Shown here: piece after piece, positions 24,285 through 34,493 of the stretch
Numbering within the stretch: the stretch's first letter is position 1
How the letters are laid out: each line of letters starts with the position of its first letter
NCBI GenBank assembly: GCA_947172415.1
Contig: OX359200.1
Coordinates: 250,501 to 314,500 of the forward strand
Source: Chondrosia reniformis
Taxonomy: Eukaryota > Porifera > Demospongiae > Chondrillida > Chondrillidae
Reading direction: 5' to 3'
Length of the DNA: 64,000 nt
The notes under the pieces: model-generated
Told to the model about the DNA's origin: nothing
Seen by the model: only the letters and a program-made list of their open reading frames with translations
The model's database searches: none
Translations under genes and position numbers: made by a program

Positions 24285-25452
24285 TTAACAGTGACATTTT
24301 CTTGCTCTATGAGTAATAGTGGGAGATTTGGAGTTACTGGTCAAACAAAAACTCGACTCTAAGTTGCTATCCACTTTAACAACAATGCGATCAGCTATCG
24401 ATTGAAACAGTTGATTTATATTGAGACCCGTCTTGGCACTTGTCTCAAAGAAGAGAGCATTGTGATCCTCAGCCACAGCCCGACCCTCAGCGGTGTCCAC
24501 CGTTCTCTCCTCCTCTCTGTCCACCTTGTTGCCTACAATGGCCACAACTGTGTCACTTGTACACTTCTCACTCACTAAGGCCAACCAGCTGGGTGTAACC
24601 TTGTCATGACCACGGAGGATGTGCTGAAATGAAGTCTATAAAGGTGACACAAAAGTGACTGATTTACAGTTCTCAAAGCATGTCAGATGGACGATTGAGA
24701 AAACTTACGTTTGAAGTAATATCATACACTACGATTACGGCCGATGCTCCATTGAAATAATTTCCAATTAGTGAACGAAACTATACATAAAGTACGTATA
24801 CACAAACTGAAGCTAAAAAGATCCAACACTCACTAAAGGCATTTGCATATGTTAAGAAGAAGCAACAGTTTCAAATGTCTCAATGAAACAGCAGAAACGC
24901 CCACCTAGCTAATCACTGCGAGGAGGCGATAATGTGGAACGTACCCTTTCCTGACCAGCTGTGTCCCAAACCACGCACCTAATTGTATCCCCTCCGCTTC
25001 TGGGGATTGTGGTCACATAGTTTTCTCTATTGAGAACGAGAAGACATATTTTAAGGGAGGGGAAGGATAACATTTCAACAAATGAAAGATATGATGAAAT
25101 AGAAAATTGTTAAAATGTAGAACAATTTTCTCTGTAGATAACTTGCTAAAATAGAGACACAATTTTAAGATTTCATGATATAGACTTCAGTTCATTTACT
25201 CTAGACTACATTTCAGATACTCTAACGCCTACTATGTAGGCCTATATACTCCCCTTACCATTAGCTATATACTCACAAAATGGTCGCTTTCGTACTGTCC
25301 GAAAAACGCATCTCGTTGTACCGCGTGAAAAGACAAGTTTTGCCTACTCCTGAATCCTGGAAACACAAGTAAGCAACAAGCTTAAGACACATAATGAGTT
25401 ATACTTCACTTACTCCTATTAAAACTATCTTTGCGCGACCTCCCGAGGCCAT
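24285..25452 (-). CDS. Rab-family small GTPase
   Basis: Five exons join in phase (25414-25452, 25277-25356, 24945-25026, 24709-24780, 24285-24623), giving 203 residues. All G motifs are intact: P-loop GDSGVGKT split across exons 1 and 2, switch II [8 protein letters not shown], guanine-specificity NKVD, and ETSAKTG. The C-terminus is KCHC, a CXC-type double geranylgeranylation site. The effector region (RFSDSTKATILENYVTTIP) is divergent: the usual PT(I/V)G of switch I is not clear, which makes subfamily assignment uncertain. Exon 3 carries an odd insertion (RSGGDTIRC) before WDTAG. It probably acts in membrane traffic. It shares a 42-bp start-to-start region with the Rab22-like gene. Confidence 0.87.
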
Positions 25453-25494
25453 AGCCAAACGCCTACTCTGGGAGTTTCCGAGAAAGCTATTAAG
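25453..25494. promoter_or_regulatory. 42-bp bidirectional start region between two Rab genes
   Basis: Only 42 bp separate the divergent ATG codons. The plus-side start reads AAGATGGCGGAAG, a match to the YY1 motif that marks initiation-proximal sites in many animal genes. The two 5' untranslated regions must overlap or be extremely short. Confidence 0.55.
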
Positions 25495-26874
25495 ATGGCG
25501 GAAGGATTAAATGTTGTGGAAGCTAAAATTTGTTTATTGGGTGTAAGTAATCTGTTATTTGCGCATGTCATTTTTAATATTGTTTTAATTTTCCAAGTAT
25601 TGCTATACGAATTAGTCACCGTATGCGTTGCATCGGCCAATCGCCGTCGACAAAGATCCTTTAAATATGTTACGAACTGTACCACGAACGTCTGGCAATA
25701 GCTTTGTATTTCGTGGAATACCTGCTCCACTCATAGTATATCTTGTGTATGCAATAGTTGAGCTGGCGTGAGGCTGTATATTCTGTCCTTTCTCCCTCCA
25801 GGACCAAGGGGTGGGCAAGAGTAGCTTGGTTGGGAGGTTTATCAACGGAACGTTTAATCCTCATTTGACAACAACACTTGGGTACGTGTCTCCTTGTTGA
25901 TGTATCGTAAGCCTATCAAATCACGTGGTCTCGATATTACTTTCTGCATAACGCTTCTTTAATAATATTTACATTAATTGCATTTATTATTTATTATTAT
26001 TATAATGGCTTATTAATTGGTTAATTCATATTGATTACCCGCAGTCCATACAACCTCTGACAATGACTTTTATGCTCACATTCCTTATATGTGAATACTT
26101 TACTATACATGATACTTTTGTCATGTAAATGTACTACTTTGCAAAATAGAGCATCTTTTATGTCTAAAACTATTGTTGTGAAGGAAGTTACGTATCGCTT
26201 CCAAATTTGGGACACAGCTGGACAAGAGAGAGTAAGTGTTGTTCTAATAGACATCAAAGAGAAGTCATTAAATGTATTGTTTCTCTTGCCCATAGTATCG
26301 ATCCCTGCTTCCAATGTACTACAGAAATGCTGCAGCTGCTATTGTTGTATATGACATCACTGACCTTGTAAGTATCTCTATTTTATATGAATATGATCAC
26401 TGTTTATTCTGTTAGCTAACTTTTGTTTTTAGAAAACATTTAAAGTTCTAAAGAGCTGGATTAGGGAGTTACATAACTATGGTCCCAATGGGATAGTCTT
26501 GGCTGTCGCAGGAAATAAGTCCGACCTTGAGGACAAGCGAGAAGTTTGCAATTGAAACAGGTTCATATTTGCATTATTTGAAAGGATCTCTCTTGCTTAG
26601 GTATCAACAAAAGATGGAGAAATAGTGTCAGAGGAGAATGACGCTATTTTTGTTGAAACAAGTGCACTCACAGCTGAGAATGTGGAAGAATTATTTGTTG
26701 AAATTAGTAAGTTTAGCTTCAAATTATTATCCCTTGCTCATATCTGCATGGCTACACATATACACAGGTCAAAGACTACCACGATACAAACCAGATATGG
26801 TGGACACCATACTAGTAGAGAGCCAGGAGGATGTAAAGAGAGGTCCCTCAAGTGGTTGCTGCGGAAAGAAGTAG
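25495..26874 (+). CDS. Rab22/Rab31-like small GTPase (Rab5 subfamily)
   Basis: Seven exons join in phase (25495-25542, 25802-25881, 26150-26231, 26296-26367, 26433-26543, 26601-26706, 26768-26874), giving 201 residues. Motifs: KICLLGDQGVGKSSLVGRF (P-loop), TTTLGASFMSKTI (switch I), [20 protein letters not shown] (switch II), AGNKSDL, and VETSALTAENVEELF. It ends GCCGKK with paired cysteines for geranylgeranylation. GASFM(S/T)KT and the MYYR.AAAAI stretch are typical of Rab22A/Rab31, which act on early endosomes and endosome-TGN transport. The P-loop has Gln where Rab22A has Thr; a hydrolysis effect is possible but not established. ETSAK is replaced by ETSAL, a mild deviation in G5. Confidence 0.88.
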
Positions 26875-27172
26875 TTACTCCTCTCTATTTGTATGTTCCT
26901 AATTCCAAGACATTGTTAATGTGTTTTGCATGGACTAGTCCTACTCTGCACAAATAGCTAGTGTTGTAACCTCATTAATTGAGAGACTACTTTTTAGATA
27001 ACGAAGAGACAGTCTTAGCATTTGAATAGGAGAAGGAGTGGTAAATTTAGCGGGAGGCCTAGGGGGACCATGCAACTCTTAGCCTGGCTTTTTTCTGGGG
27101 ACTTACCCCGAATCTATAACACCCCCATAATTGATCCGTCCATGGGCCGGTGATAGCACGTGCGTGTTAACA
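26875..27172. other. Intergenic region upstream of the deaminase-LOG gene
   Basis: Nearly 300 bp between two plus-strand genes. There is a CACGTG E-box near 27157, 16 nt before the downstream start codon. No further gene is seen. Confidence 0.5.
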
Positions 27173-28756
27173 ATGGCGAACAACCGTGACCTAATTCGTG
27201 CACTGCCTAAAGCCGAGCTCCATCTCCACATCGAGGGAACCCTAGAACCAGATCTCATGTTTAGAATAGCAAACAGGAATGGCATTAGACTGGAAGGGAC
27301 AGTAGAAGACGAAAAGACGAAGAGAAATTTCAAAGATTTGCGCGATTTCCTAAACCTGTACTATAAAGCATGCGATGTGCTTAAGCGGGAAGAGGATTTT
27401 TATGATCTTATGTACGACTATTTGAAGAGAGCTGCAATAGACGGAGTTGAATATGTTGAAATCTTTTTTGACCCACAGACTCATACTAAGAGGGGAATCC
27501 CCTTTAAAACTGTTCTAGACGGTCTCTTTAAAGGTATAGTGGAAGGTCAAAGGACACTCAGCATCAAAGCTCGTCTTATCATGTGCTTCTTACGTGACCT
27601 GACAGAGAAGGAGGCAGAGGAGACGTTGAATCAATCACTACCATATTTGGACAAGATTATTGCAATAGGATTAGATTCAAATGAAGTAGACAATCCCCCA
27701 AGCAAGTTTAAATCGGTCTACCATCAAGCAAGCCAGCTTGGCCTTAAGCTGGTAGCCCATGCTGGCGAGGAATGTGGTCCTGTCTACATCAGGGAGGCAC
27801 TGGATGTTCTCCATGTGTCTCGTGTGGATCACGGAGTTCAGTGTCTGAAGGACCCTAATCTAGTTTCAACACTAGTAGAGAGGAGAGTTCCTCTCACCGC
27901 CTGCCCCTTGTCCAACAAGAAACTGAAAGTTATAGATCGCTTTTTTGGGGGACAGAATCCAGTTAAGGAAATGCTCCAGAAAGGGTTAATGGTGACAATC
28001 AATTCCGATGACCCCGCCTACTTTGGAAGTTATGTACTAGAGAACTACATGACCTTGGTGGAGGAGTGTGGAGTGACTTTGGAGGAGGTCCTTCAGCTCT
28101 GCAGGAACTCCTTTGATGCCTCCTTCATGCCTCCTCAAGATAAGGAACTGTACAAGCAGAGGCTGGACCACTGCGCACGCCAGTTTAACTTGCTTCCTAT
28201 TCCGAAGAGTGTAGCTATCTATGGATCACGATCTCCTGAAGAAGGAACAGAACAGTTTGAGTTTGCAAGAGAGATTGGAAAGATATTTGGTGCAAATGGG
28301 TATGAAGTGATCAATGGTGGTTACTCAGGGACAATGGAGGGAAGTGCTGTTGGTTGCAAGGAAGGAGGCGGAGTCTCAACTGGAGTAATCACACCAACAC
28401 TCTTTCCTCACAGGCAACCAATGGGGAATCCCCATCTATCCCAAATCCACATGACTTGTTCCCCAGTAGATAGGACTGGCAAGATGTTGGAGTCTACTTT
28501 TAATGTGATCGTTTTACCCGGTGGAGTTGGAACTCTTGGAGAATTCTTTCACACATGGTATTACTGCACTGCAGTGTGCCAGAGGGGGTCTTGCGTTCCC
28601 AAGATATATTTGAAGCGTGATCCGTGGGAATCAGTTGTGAAGAATATCTCTTCAATATTGGATATCAGTACCATTCAAGGAGTTGATCCATACTCTTATT
28701 TAGTGTACTTTGACACACCTGATGAAGTCTACAAACTGATTGAACAAAACCGCTGA
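27173..28756 (+). CDS. Adenine-deaminase-type enzyme fused to a LOG-family phosphoribohydrolase
   Basis: One uninterrupted exon encodes 527 residues from the ATGGCG at 27173; an in-frame ATG at 27131 is less likely. Residues 7-340 are an adenosine/adenine deaminase-fold amidohydrolase: LPKAELHLHIEGTLEP (zinc ligands H17, H19), HAGEE (H196, E199), RVDHGVQ (H220), TACPLSN and NSDDPAYF (D279, D280). The ELHLHIEGTLEP and DHGVQ forms resemble bacterial and fungal Aah1-type adenine deaminases rather than animal ADA. Residues 343-527 are LOG/SLOG-like: VAIYGSRSP, GGYSGTMEG and PGGVGTLGE (449-457), the signature of enzymes that split N6-modified AMP (or AMP) into free base and ribose 5-phosphate. Both active sites look intact. 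In sequence the two steps would be nucleotide to adenine-type base to hypoxanthine. Every immediate neighbour has introns; this gene has none, which suggests transfer from a microbe. Cytosolic, no targeting signal seen. Confidence 0.93.
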   Translation: MANNRDLIRALPKAELHLHIEGTLEPDLMFRIANRNGIRLEGTVEDEKTKRNFKDLRDFLNLYYKACDVLKREEDFYDLMYDYLKRAAIDGVEYVEIFFDPQTHTKRGIPFKTVLDGLFKGIVEGQRTLSIKARLIMCFLRDLTEKEAEETLNQSLPYLDKIIAIGLDSNEVDNPPSKFKSVYHQASQLGLKLVAHAGEECGPVYIREALDVLHVSRVDHGVQCLKDPNLVSTLVERRVPLTACPLSNKKLKVIDRFFGGQNPVKEMLQKGLMVTINSDDPAYFGSYVLENYMTLVEECGVTLEEVLQLCRNSFDASFMPPQDKELYKQRLDHCARQFNLLPIPKSVAIYGSRSPEEGTEQFEFAREIGKIFGANGYEVINGGYSGTMEGSAVGCKEGGGVSTGVITPTLFPHRQPMGNPHLSQIHMTCSPVDRTGKMLESTFNVIVLPGGVGTLGEFFHTWYYCTAVCQRGSCVPKIYLKRDPWESVVKNISSILDISTIQGVDPYSYLVYFDTPDEVYKLIEQNR

Positions 28757-28929
28757 AAGACTACCTGTGTAGTTGCCCAGTCTTTTGACTATGAACATAA
28801 GTTTTAAAGTTAGTTATTATTAAATTTATTATATTATTATGTAGCATTTAAAATTTAAAATTCTAAATAAAGCATTCAGCAATTATAATTATGCAATCAC
28901 GCGAAGCGGCACGTGAATTTTACAAAAAG

Positions 28930-29957
28930 ATGGCCGACGCTAACAAAGATATAGTGGTTACTAGTATTAATACATATCCACTGAAATCAGCTAAAGTTGC
29001 CAAAGTACAAGAAGCTCTAGTTACAAATCATGGATTGGAAGGCGACAGAACGTTTATGTTAATTGACGGGACCAAAGATCGCTTCTTGACCCAGAGAAAA
29101 ATTCCAGATATGGTCAAGGTCAGCGCTACGTATGTTGATATTGCAGGAAGGAAAGGTTTAAAGCTGTCAGCCCCAGGCGCGGCCGATTTACAGTTCGTAC
29201 CAAGACTAGATGGGAAGACGTTGGACGTTGCAGTTTGGAATCACACTGTTCCGGCGATCGACCAGGGAGATGAGGTTGCCGAATGGTTTAGTAAACTGCT
29301 TGGACCTGCTGCCAACTACACGAGGCTAGTTCATGTGGACGCGGCTAGCAGTAAAGTGCCTGTTCGACATCTTCCAACCAATCTACAAGAAGCACTTTCA
29401 TCAGTCTACCTTCTGTCCCATGACGATGCTCCAATCACTTTAGCTTCACAAGAGTCACTGGATGAATTAAATGGGCGCTTGCAGGAAAGGATTGGAAGTT
29501 CTGTTCCAATGAACCGATTTCGTATGAATATTGAAGTGAGTGGTTGCACCAAACCTTTTGATGAAGACGAATGGCTGGCATTTCGGATTGGAGATGTACC
29601 CTTCCTGGGTTATTATGACAAAGAAGTAAGTCAATATTCTGAAATTCTCACTTTACAGTGCAGTTAGCACTCACAGGTGGGGACGACAGTCTATTACGTA
29701 TATAGTCTATGAAACTGCCTATTTGCATGTCATTAACTTGTTCTGTGGTTTCTCCATTTTAGAGATGTAAGGTGACATGTATTGATCAAGAGACGGGCGA
29801 GCAAGACAAGTTTGGTCCTCTTGACATGTTGCGTACATTCAGGGCTCCCGATGGACCAGCTCATGCCAAATTTGGCCGAGGCATTGCACCACTTCATTAC
29901 CCAGCTACAATACATGTTGGAGACAAAGTGACTGTTCTCGAACGGGTCAAGAAATAA
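28930..29957 (+). CDS. mARC-like MOSC molybdenum protein
   Basis: Two exons (28930-29625, 29763-29957) give 296 residues from ATGGCC at 28930. An in-frame ATG at 28891 would add 13. The N-terminal MOSC_N beta-barrel (INTYPLKSAKVAKVQEA, GLEGDRTFMLIDG, FLTQRKIPDMV) is followed by the MOSC domain (APITLASQESLDELN, NRFRMNIEVSG, EDEWLAFRIGDV, YYDKERCKVTCIDQETGE). The Cys in ERCKVTCIDQETG matches the molybdenum-coordinating cysteine of mARC1/2. mARC reduces N-hydroxylated compounds, including N-hydroxylated nucleobases, with cytochrome b5 and its reductase, normally at the outer mitochondrial membrane. No clear N-terminal anchor is present here, so location is open. It follows the deaminase-LOG gene by 173 bp on the same strand and is convergent with RABGGTA. 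Confidence 0.88.
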
Positions 29958-30068
29958 CAATATTTGAAAATTCTATCATATTAAGTATTTTTAGTATATA
30001 TTATCATTATTTCTGTCTCATTGATTGATTAAATTAATACAAATATACAAGAATGCTAATGAATACAA

Positions 30069-33000
30069 TTAAAGTACTAGTTTGAGATTGGGATTTAGTG
30101 TCTTTAGGTGTTTAGCTACCTCTTCCTCTGTCAGGGTCACAAAAAGGGGGTTCCCCTTCAGGGCTACTTCTAAATTGCTGGAACCTTGCAGTCCATTTAA
30201 ACTATTGAGAGTTGATATTTCTGAGATTTTGTCAAGAAAATTACACATTGCATCAACATACACATGCTTGCAAAACATAATGTACAACAAATTACGCTCT
30301 AATATTCAGTACACTTCACTCAACTGTAGAGAAGGCATAGATGAACCTACGAGAACCTACTTATTTGGCCATAAGACTACAGTTACTGCTACAGTGATAG
30401 ACTATTCATAGTCAAATTTGTCTCGTAGGTTCACCTATGTCTTCTCTATTGCCAAATAAGGCAACAAAATGTCTGTCCATTCAATGCTCTAGGGAGTGAC
30501 TCCTTTTACAAGAGTGTGTGTGTTTAATGATAGGAACTATCTCGGGATACTGTTGTTATTCAAGCTCAAATTGGTTAGGTGCTTCAGGTTTCCTACTCCT
30601 TTTGGAATAGCACTCAGCAGGTTACCATCTAGAACCATCTCCAACACGTTTGACATGACATTCACATCTATAGATTCAATTCTGTTTTCTGATAAATCTA
30701 CCTTGTTCACAAATACCAAGAATTCTGGGTGATACAGACGAGTAAGACCCTGTTATTAACAAAATATGATAAAAGGGTCAATACATGTAATGCAAGTGGA
30801 TCTAAAAGACTCACTTTGTTTGAAAGGTCCAGCTCCCGAGGGCATGGTTGAAGTGACAGCTGCTGAAACAAGGCCACACTTGTGATAAACTTTGATCTTT
30901 TGTCTAAATAGTAGCCCTTACGACAAGAGTCTACCTGAACAAGTCTGTCAAATAGCTCTACTATCTCTTCTCTCTTCTCACAAGGAGCCACACCCTGGTA
31001 CAGCATCAGTGTGGACAAGAGGCACCCTGAACACAAGTAGTGCTTGTCACAAAGAGGTGACATGCTATTGTGTGTGCATCAGATTATTACAGTCACTGAT
31101 GAAGGGTGCTTTGTCCAGAAACAGCTACTGTAATTCAGGAAATATTCCTGTGATAAATTTTCATCTTGAAATATTTTTGTGGTTGGCCATATATAGACAT
31201 ACATATGGCTGGGCCAGTGGAGCAGAAGGTCAAAAAGAAAAGCTTGCATACTCACTCAAAGCTCTCTAGGGTATACTTCCTTATATAGTCAGTCTTATAA
31301 GCAATTAATCATAGATTTACTCATCAGAAGGCAACATAAACACTATCTAGCAACTCAAATGACATGTACGTACTCTACCTAAAATAGTTGGCACTTCAGA
31401 GCCATGCAAAGGAGAACTTACATTTGTTTTCTGGTTCCAGTTCTAACAACTGGAGACACATCTCTAATTCCCTCTCCAAAACATCCTTCGGAGAGGTGGT
31501 GTGTTCAAAAAGGGTTTTCCTCAAAATGGCTACATCAATGACGCCATTCCGTCCTATGAAGTAGTATATTAGAGGTTAGAGACATACATGTTCATCTAAT
31601 ATATATAGCTATTAACCTTGTGAAATTGATATTTCCTTCTGTATAGTGCCAAACTGTACTGAAATGTTCAAAATGGTGTCCTCGTTGACTTCAGAGAGGT
31701 GACACACCCACAGTGGGCTGGGCCAGACAGGAGGATCAAAGGCATTGTAGCACTGGTCAACTGCTACTGTTTTACCATTCACACTTAGGACTAACTCAGA
31801 TTTCTGTTTTATCTGAACATAATGTACACATGATTAAAAGGCCATGAATCTCATTACAGTTGAAGACACATGATAAAGTGGGCTATGAATCTCATATTAA
31901 ATCTTTTATTGATTTGTTCCCATACCAAAACAGGTTGGTTGAACACTATAAAGACCTCTCTCCTTCCTCTGCTAGTTGACACACCAACAATCTTCATTTC
32001 ATGGTTAGCTACAAGGAGTACACCTGGTAGACACATCTCCATATAAGGAATGCTGGGCTCACCTTTGCCTAGCAACCACTGATGGTAGAACCAGGCACTC
32101 TGGTCTGCAGGATCAGTGAAGAACGCATTCTGCACTAGTTCAAACTCTAAAGAACACCAACATTACCACAACTAAAGTACAAACAGTAGTGCATGCAATG
32201 ATATTGTTACATACCTCTGTCAAGGGCATCTCGCAGGGCCCTGCCTGGATCTGTTGGACCAGCTGGGTGAACTAGGGGGAGGAGCTTACTGCGATAATGC
32301 CAAGCTGAATAGTTTGAAAAATTATCTGCAATTTTCTTGAAAGTAAAGTCAAACTCTTCAGTTGTGTCCAACTGACAGTGTCGTATGACAAACCTACGAT
32401 AGTCCCAGCAGTGAACTGAGAAGGATAGGGAGATCTGGTACTGCAGTAGCTTCAAAACAACTTTACTATCTTAACTAGTTGCTTGACTACAAATTTTAAA
32501 TCAAAACAACACTTACAATTCCGCTCATCATATTTCAAAAATAAATCACAGAGATTTCGTTCTCGTTTCCAATCTGGATTTGGAATGTGAAGCATGACCC
32601 ATTCTCTATGAAGCCAAACACCATATGCTTTTGGATTAACTTTCAAGCAAGCCTCTAGGAAGTCGAGTTCTGATGACAGGGTTTTCCTCCCTTCCTCCTT
32701 GCTTCTACATAACAAAATGGGTCAAATGTAGCAATTCCTAATACACAAGTTACAATTTGGTAGATGTAAGTTTTAAATTTAGAAGCAGTAACGGTTGTAC
32801 ATCAGTGCTTGGTACCCCATATCTCACATTTCAGGTAACAAGTTTTGAAACACTTCTCTTCTATAGTTCCAAAGGGTCAGGATTTCTGGATTTGGCCTCA
32901 GAACCTCTTCTGTGAGCGCCAACACTTCTGTATCACACTCCCCAGCCGATCGCTATAATCCATCACCAAACAAGACCAAATTAATGCTCAAACTGTGTAG

Positions 33001-33217
33001 ACTAATTATAGTTACCTTTTGGTAAATTTTAGCGGTCACTTCTCGATATTCCTTTACTTTCTTATCTCTCTCTTTACGCTTCGTCTCGTCTTGTTCAGCT
33101 GTGGTCGGTACCTTTGTACGTCCGTGCTACGAACCAGGAGAGAGTGAAGGTCGGAAGAGGAGTAATTAATACTTGGTAGAAGAAGAACACAGAGAACATC
33201 GTGGAGCGACTCACCAT
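30069..33217 (-). CDS. RABGGTA: Rab geranylgeranyltransferase alpha subunit
   Basis: Eleven coding exons, all in phase, give 579 residues (human about 567): 33215-33217, 33016-33126, 32828-32952, 32517-32704, 32215-32415, 31926-32146, 31617-31812, 31422-31553, 30815-31026, 30551-30749, 30069-30220. The N-terminus [20 protein letters not shown] is followed by PFTA repeats ([40 protein letters not shown]-like, [22 protein letters not shown]). Then come the Ig-like insert (about 240-350) and a C-terminal leucine-rich repeat region ([31 protein letters not shown]). With the beta subunit and REP it attaches geranylgeranyl groups to the two C-terminal cysteines of Rabs. The start codon forms a complete three-base coding exon: ATG|GTGAGT, then ..GTAG|CACGGACG. 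A MITE-like element lies in intron 10. Confidence 0.94.
30326..30449. mobile_element. MITE-like element with 29-bp terminal inverted repeats
   Basis: The arms 30326-30354 (GTAGAGAAGGCATAGATGAA...) and 30421-30449 are inverted copies with about three mismatches, around a roughly 66-bp core. The element is about 124 bp, in intron 10 of RABGGTA. No coding capacity. Confidence 0.75.
31082..31135 (+). repeat. Dispersed repeat with CTGATGA...GAAAC motif (copy 3)
   Basis: GTCACTGATGAAGGGTGCTT followed by TGTCCAGAAACAGCTACTGT matches the copies near 4198 and 7258. It lies just upstream of exon 9 of RABGGTA, in intron 8 (31027-31421), on the opposite strand. Confidence 0.55.
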
Positions 33218-33269
33218 TTTTGTTAGGCTCCGGGAATCCCCCTTTAGGTAGCCACAATTATTGCGACAA
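33218..33269. promoter_or_regulatory. 52-bp bidirectional start region, RABGGTA / SLC66A2-like
   Basis: The divergent start codons are 52 bp apart, so one compact promoter must serve both genes. No TATA box is visible in the interval. Confidence 0.5.
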
Positions 33270-34493
33270 ATGGAGTTTTTCGTCTCGCTCTTGACGCTGG
33301 GGTCCCAACAAGCTATGATATTCGGCGGAGCAGTACCATACATTCCGCAATATCTACAAATCCGAAAAACGAAAGATGCGGAAGGATTTTCCACATTTGT
33401 CTGTTTCGTTCTGTCCTTGGCCAATATTTTGAGGATCCTATTCTGGTATGGCAAGAGATTCGAGTTGACCCTTCTGTTTCAGAGCATCGTAATGATCGCA
33501 ACAATGTTAGTCATGTTACAGCTTTGTGTAACAACGAAAAGAAGAAAGGATACATCAGAAAGAAGGCTTTGGCGTATGCATTAATTATCAATATGTTGTA
33601 ACCGCATTTTTAATTAACTGCTGACATGCTTTATATGTCTCATTTTTTAGATTTCAAATTTCGATACTTTTGGAATTGGAGTCATTTCTCAGATTATGTA
33701 ATGTGTCTATTGTTAGTATCAGTCTTGGGTGCTGCAGCTACTTGGTTACTGGTGAGGGTGCCAGCGTACCTGGAGGTGCTGGGATTTTGTTCTCTCTTCA
33801 CTGAAGCCATGCTGGGAACTCCACAGTTGGCAAGAAACTTCAGACACAAGTCAACAAAAGGCATGAGGTGAGATTACAGCTGCATAGATTTTCCTAGAGA
33901 TGCAACTTGAAAACAATGTGTGACCACCAGACAATTTTGATTAATTTTATTGTGATGACCACACACATATAGGTATACATAATAGGCAAGCCCAATAAAA
34001 AATGACTAATTGACTGCTTTGCATTACAATCATTCAAGAGTATGTAGTTATCTTGTGATACCTCACTGTGACAAGAACTTCCTGGCAACCAGCCTTAAAT
34101 AGAAATAGCCAATCAAAATTAAGAGTGCTAAGCAATTTTAAGATAGTCCTTAGTCTATAGTAACTGAGTCCTTAATGGCCAGTTTTCCCTCTATATATGT
34201 GATATTGACTGCTGAACATATACATGTAACTGTACTTGTGTAATATGCTTAAAATTGAACTGCCATTTCTCTCTCTTAGTGTTGGTATGGTGTGTTGTTG
34301 GCTCAGTGGTGACTCCTTCAAAACAGTCTTCTTTATAGTCCGTTCTTCTCCTGTCCAGTTTGCCATTTGTGGAATTATTCAAATAGGTGTTGATATATTA
34401 ATCCTCCTTCAAGTATTTGTCTACAGAGAACGTTCTTTTACAACATTAGTTACTAAATCAAAGGAACAAAACATTTCAAACAATTATGCATGA
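33270..34493 (+). CDS. SLC66A2: PQ-loop protein, SLC66A2 (PQLC1)-like
   Basis: Three exons join in phase (33270-33573, 33651-33867, 34280-34493), giving 244 residues. The first PQ-loop repeat reads GGAVPYIPQYLQIRKTKDAEG and the second LFTEAMLGTPQLARNFRHKS; both have the Pro-Gln pair. The middle segment FKFRYFWNWSHFSDYV and the C-terminal WLSGDSFKTVFFIV are characteristic of SLC66A2. About seven hydrophobic helices are expected. PQ-loop carriers in animals include lysosomal exporters such as cystinosin and PQLC2; SLC66A2 is associated with endosome-Golgi lipid asymmetry, but its transported substrate is unclear. It shares its start region with RABGGTA. Confidence 0.9.

Noticed and set aside
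27173-28756. Bacterial contamination as the source of the deaminase-LOG gene
   Set aside because: Intron-bearing animal genes flank it within 300 bp on both sides in continuous sequence.
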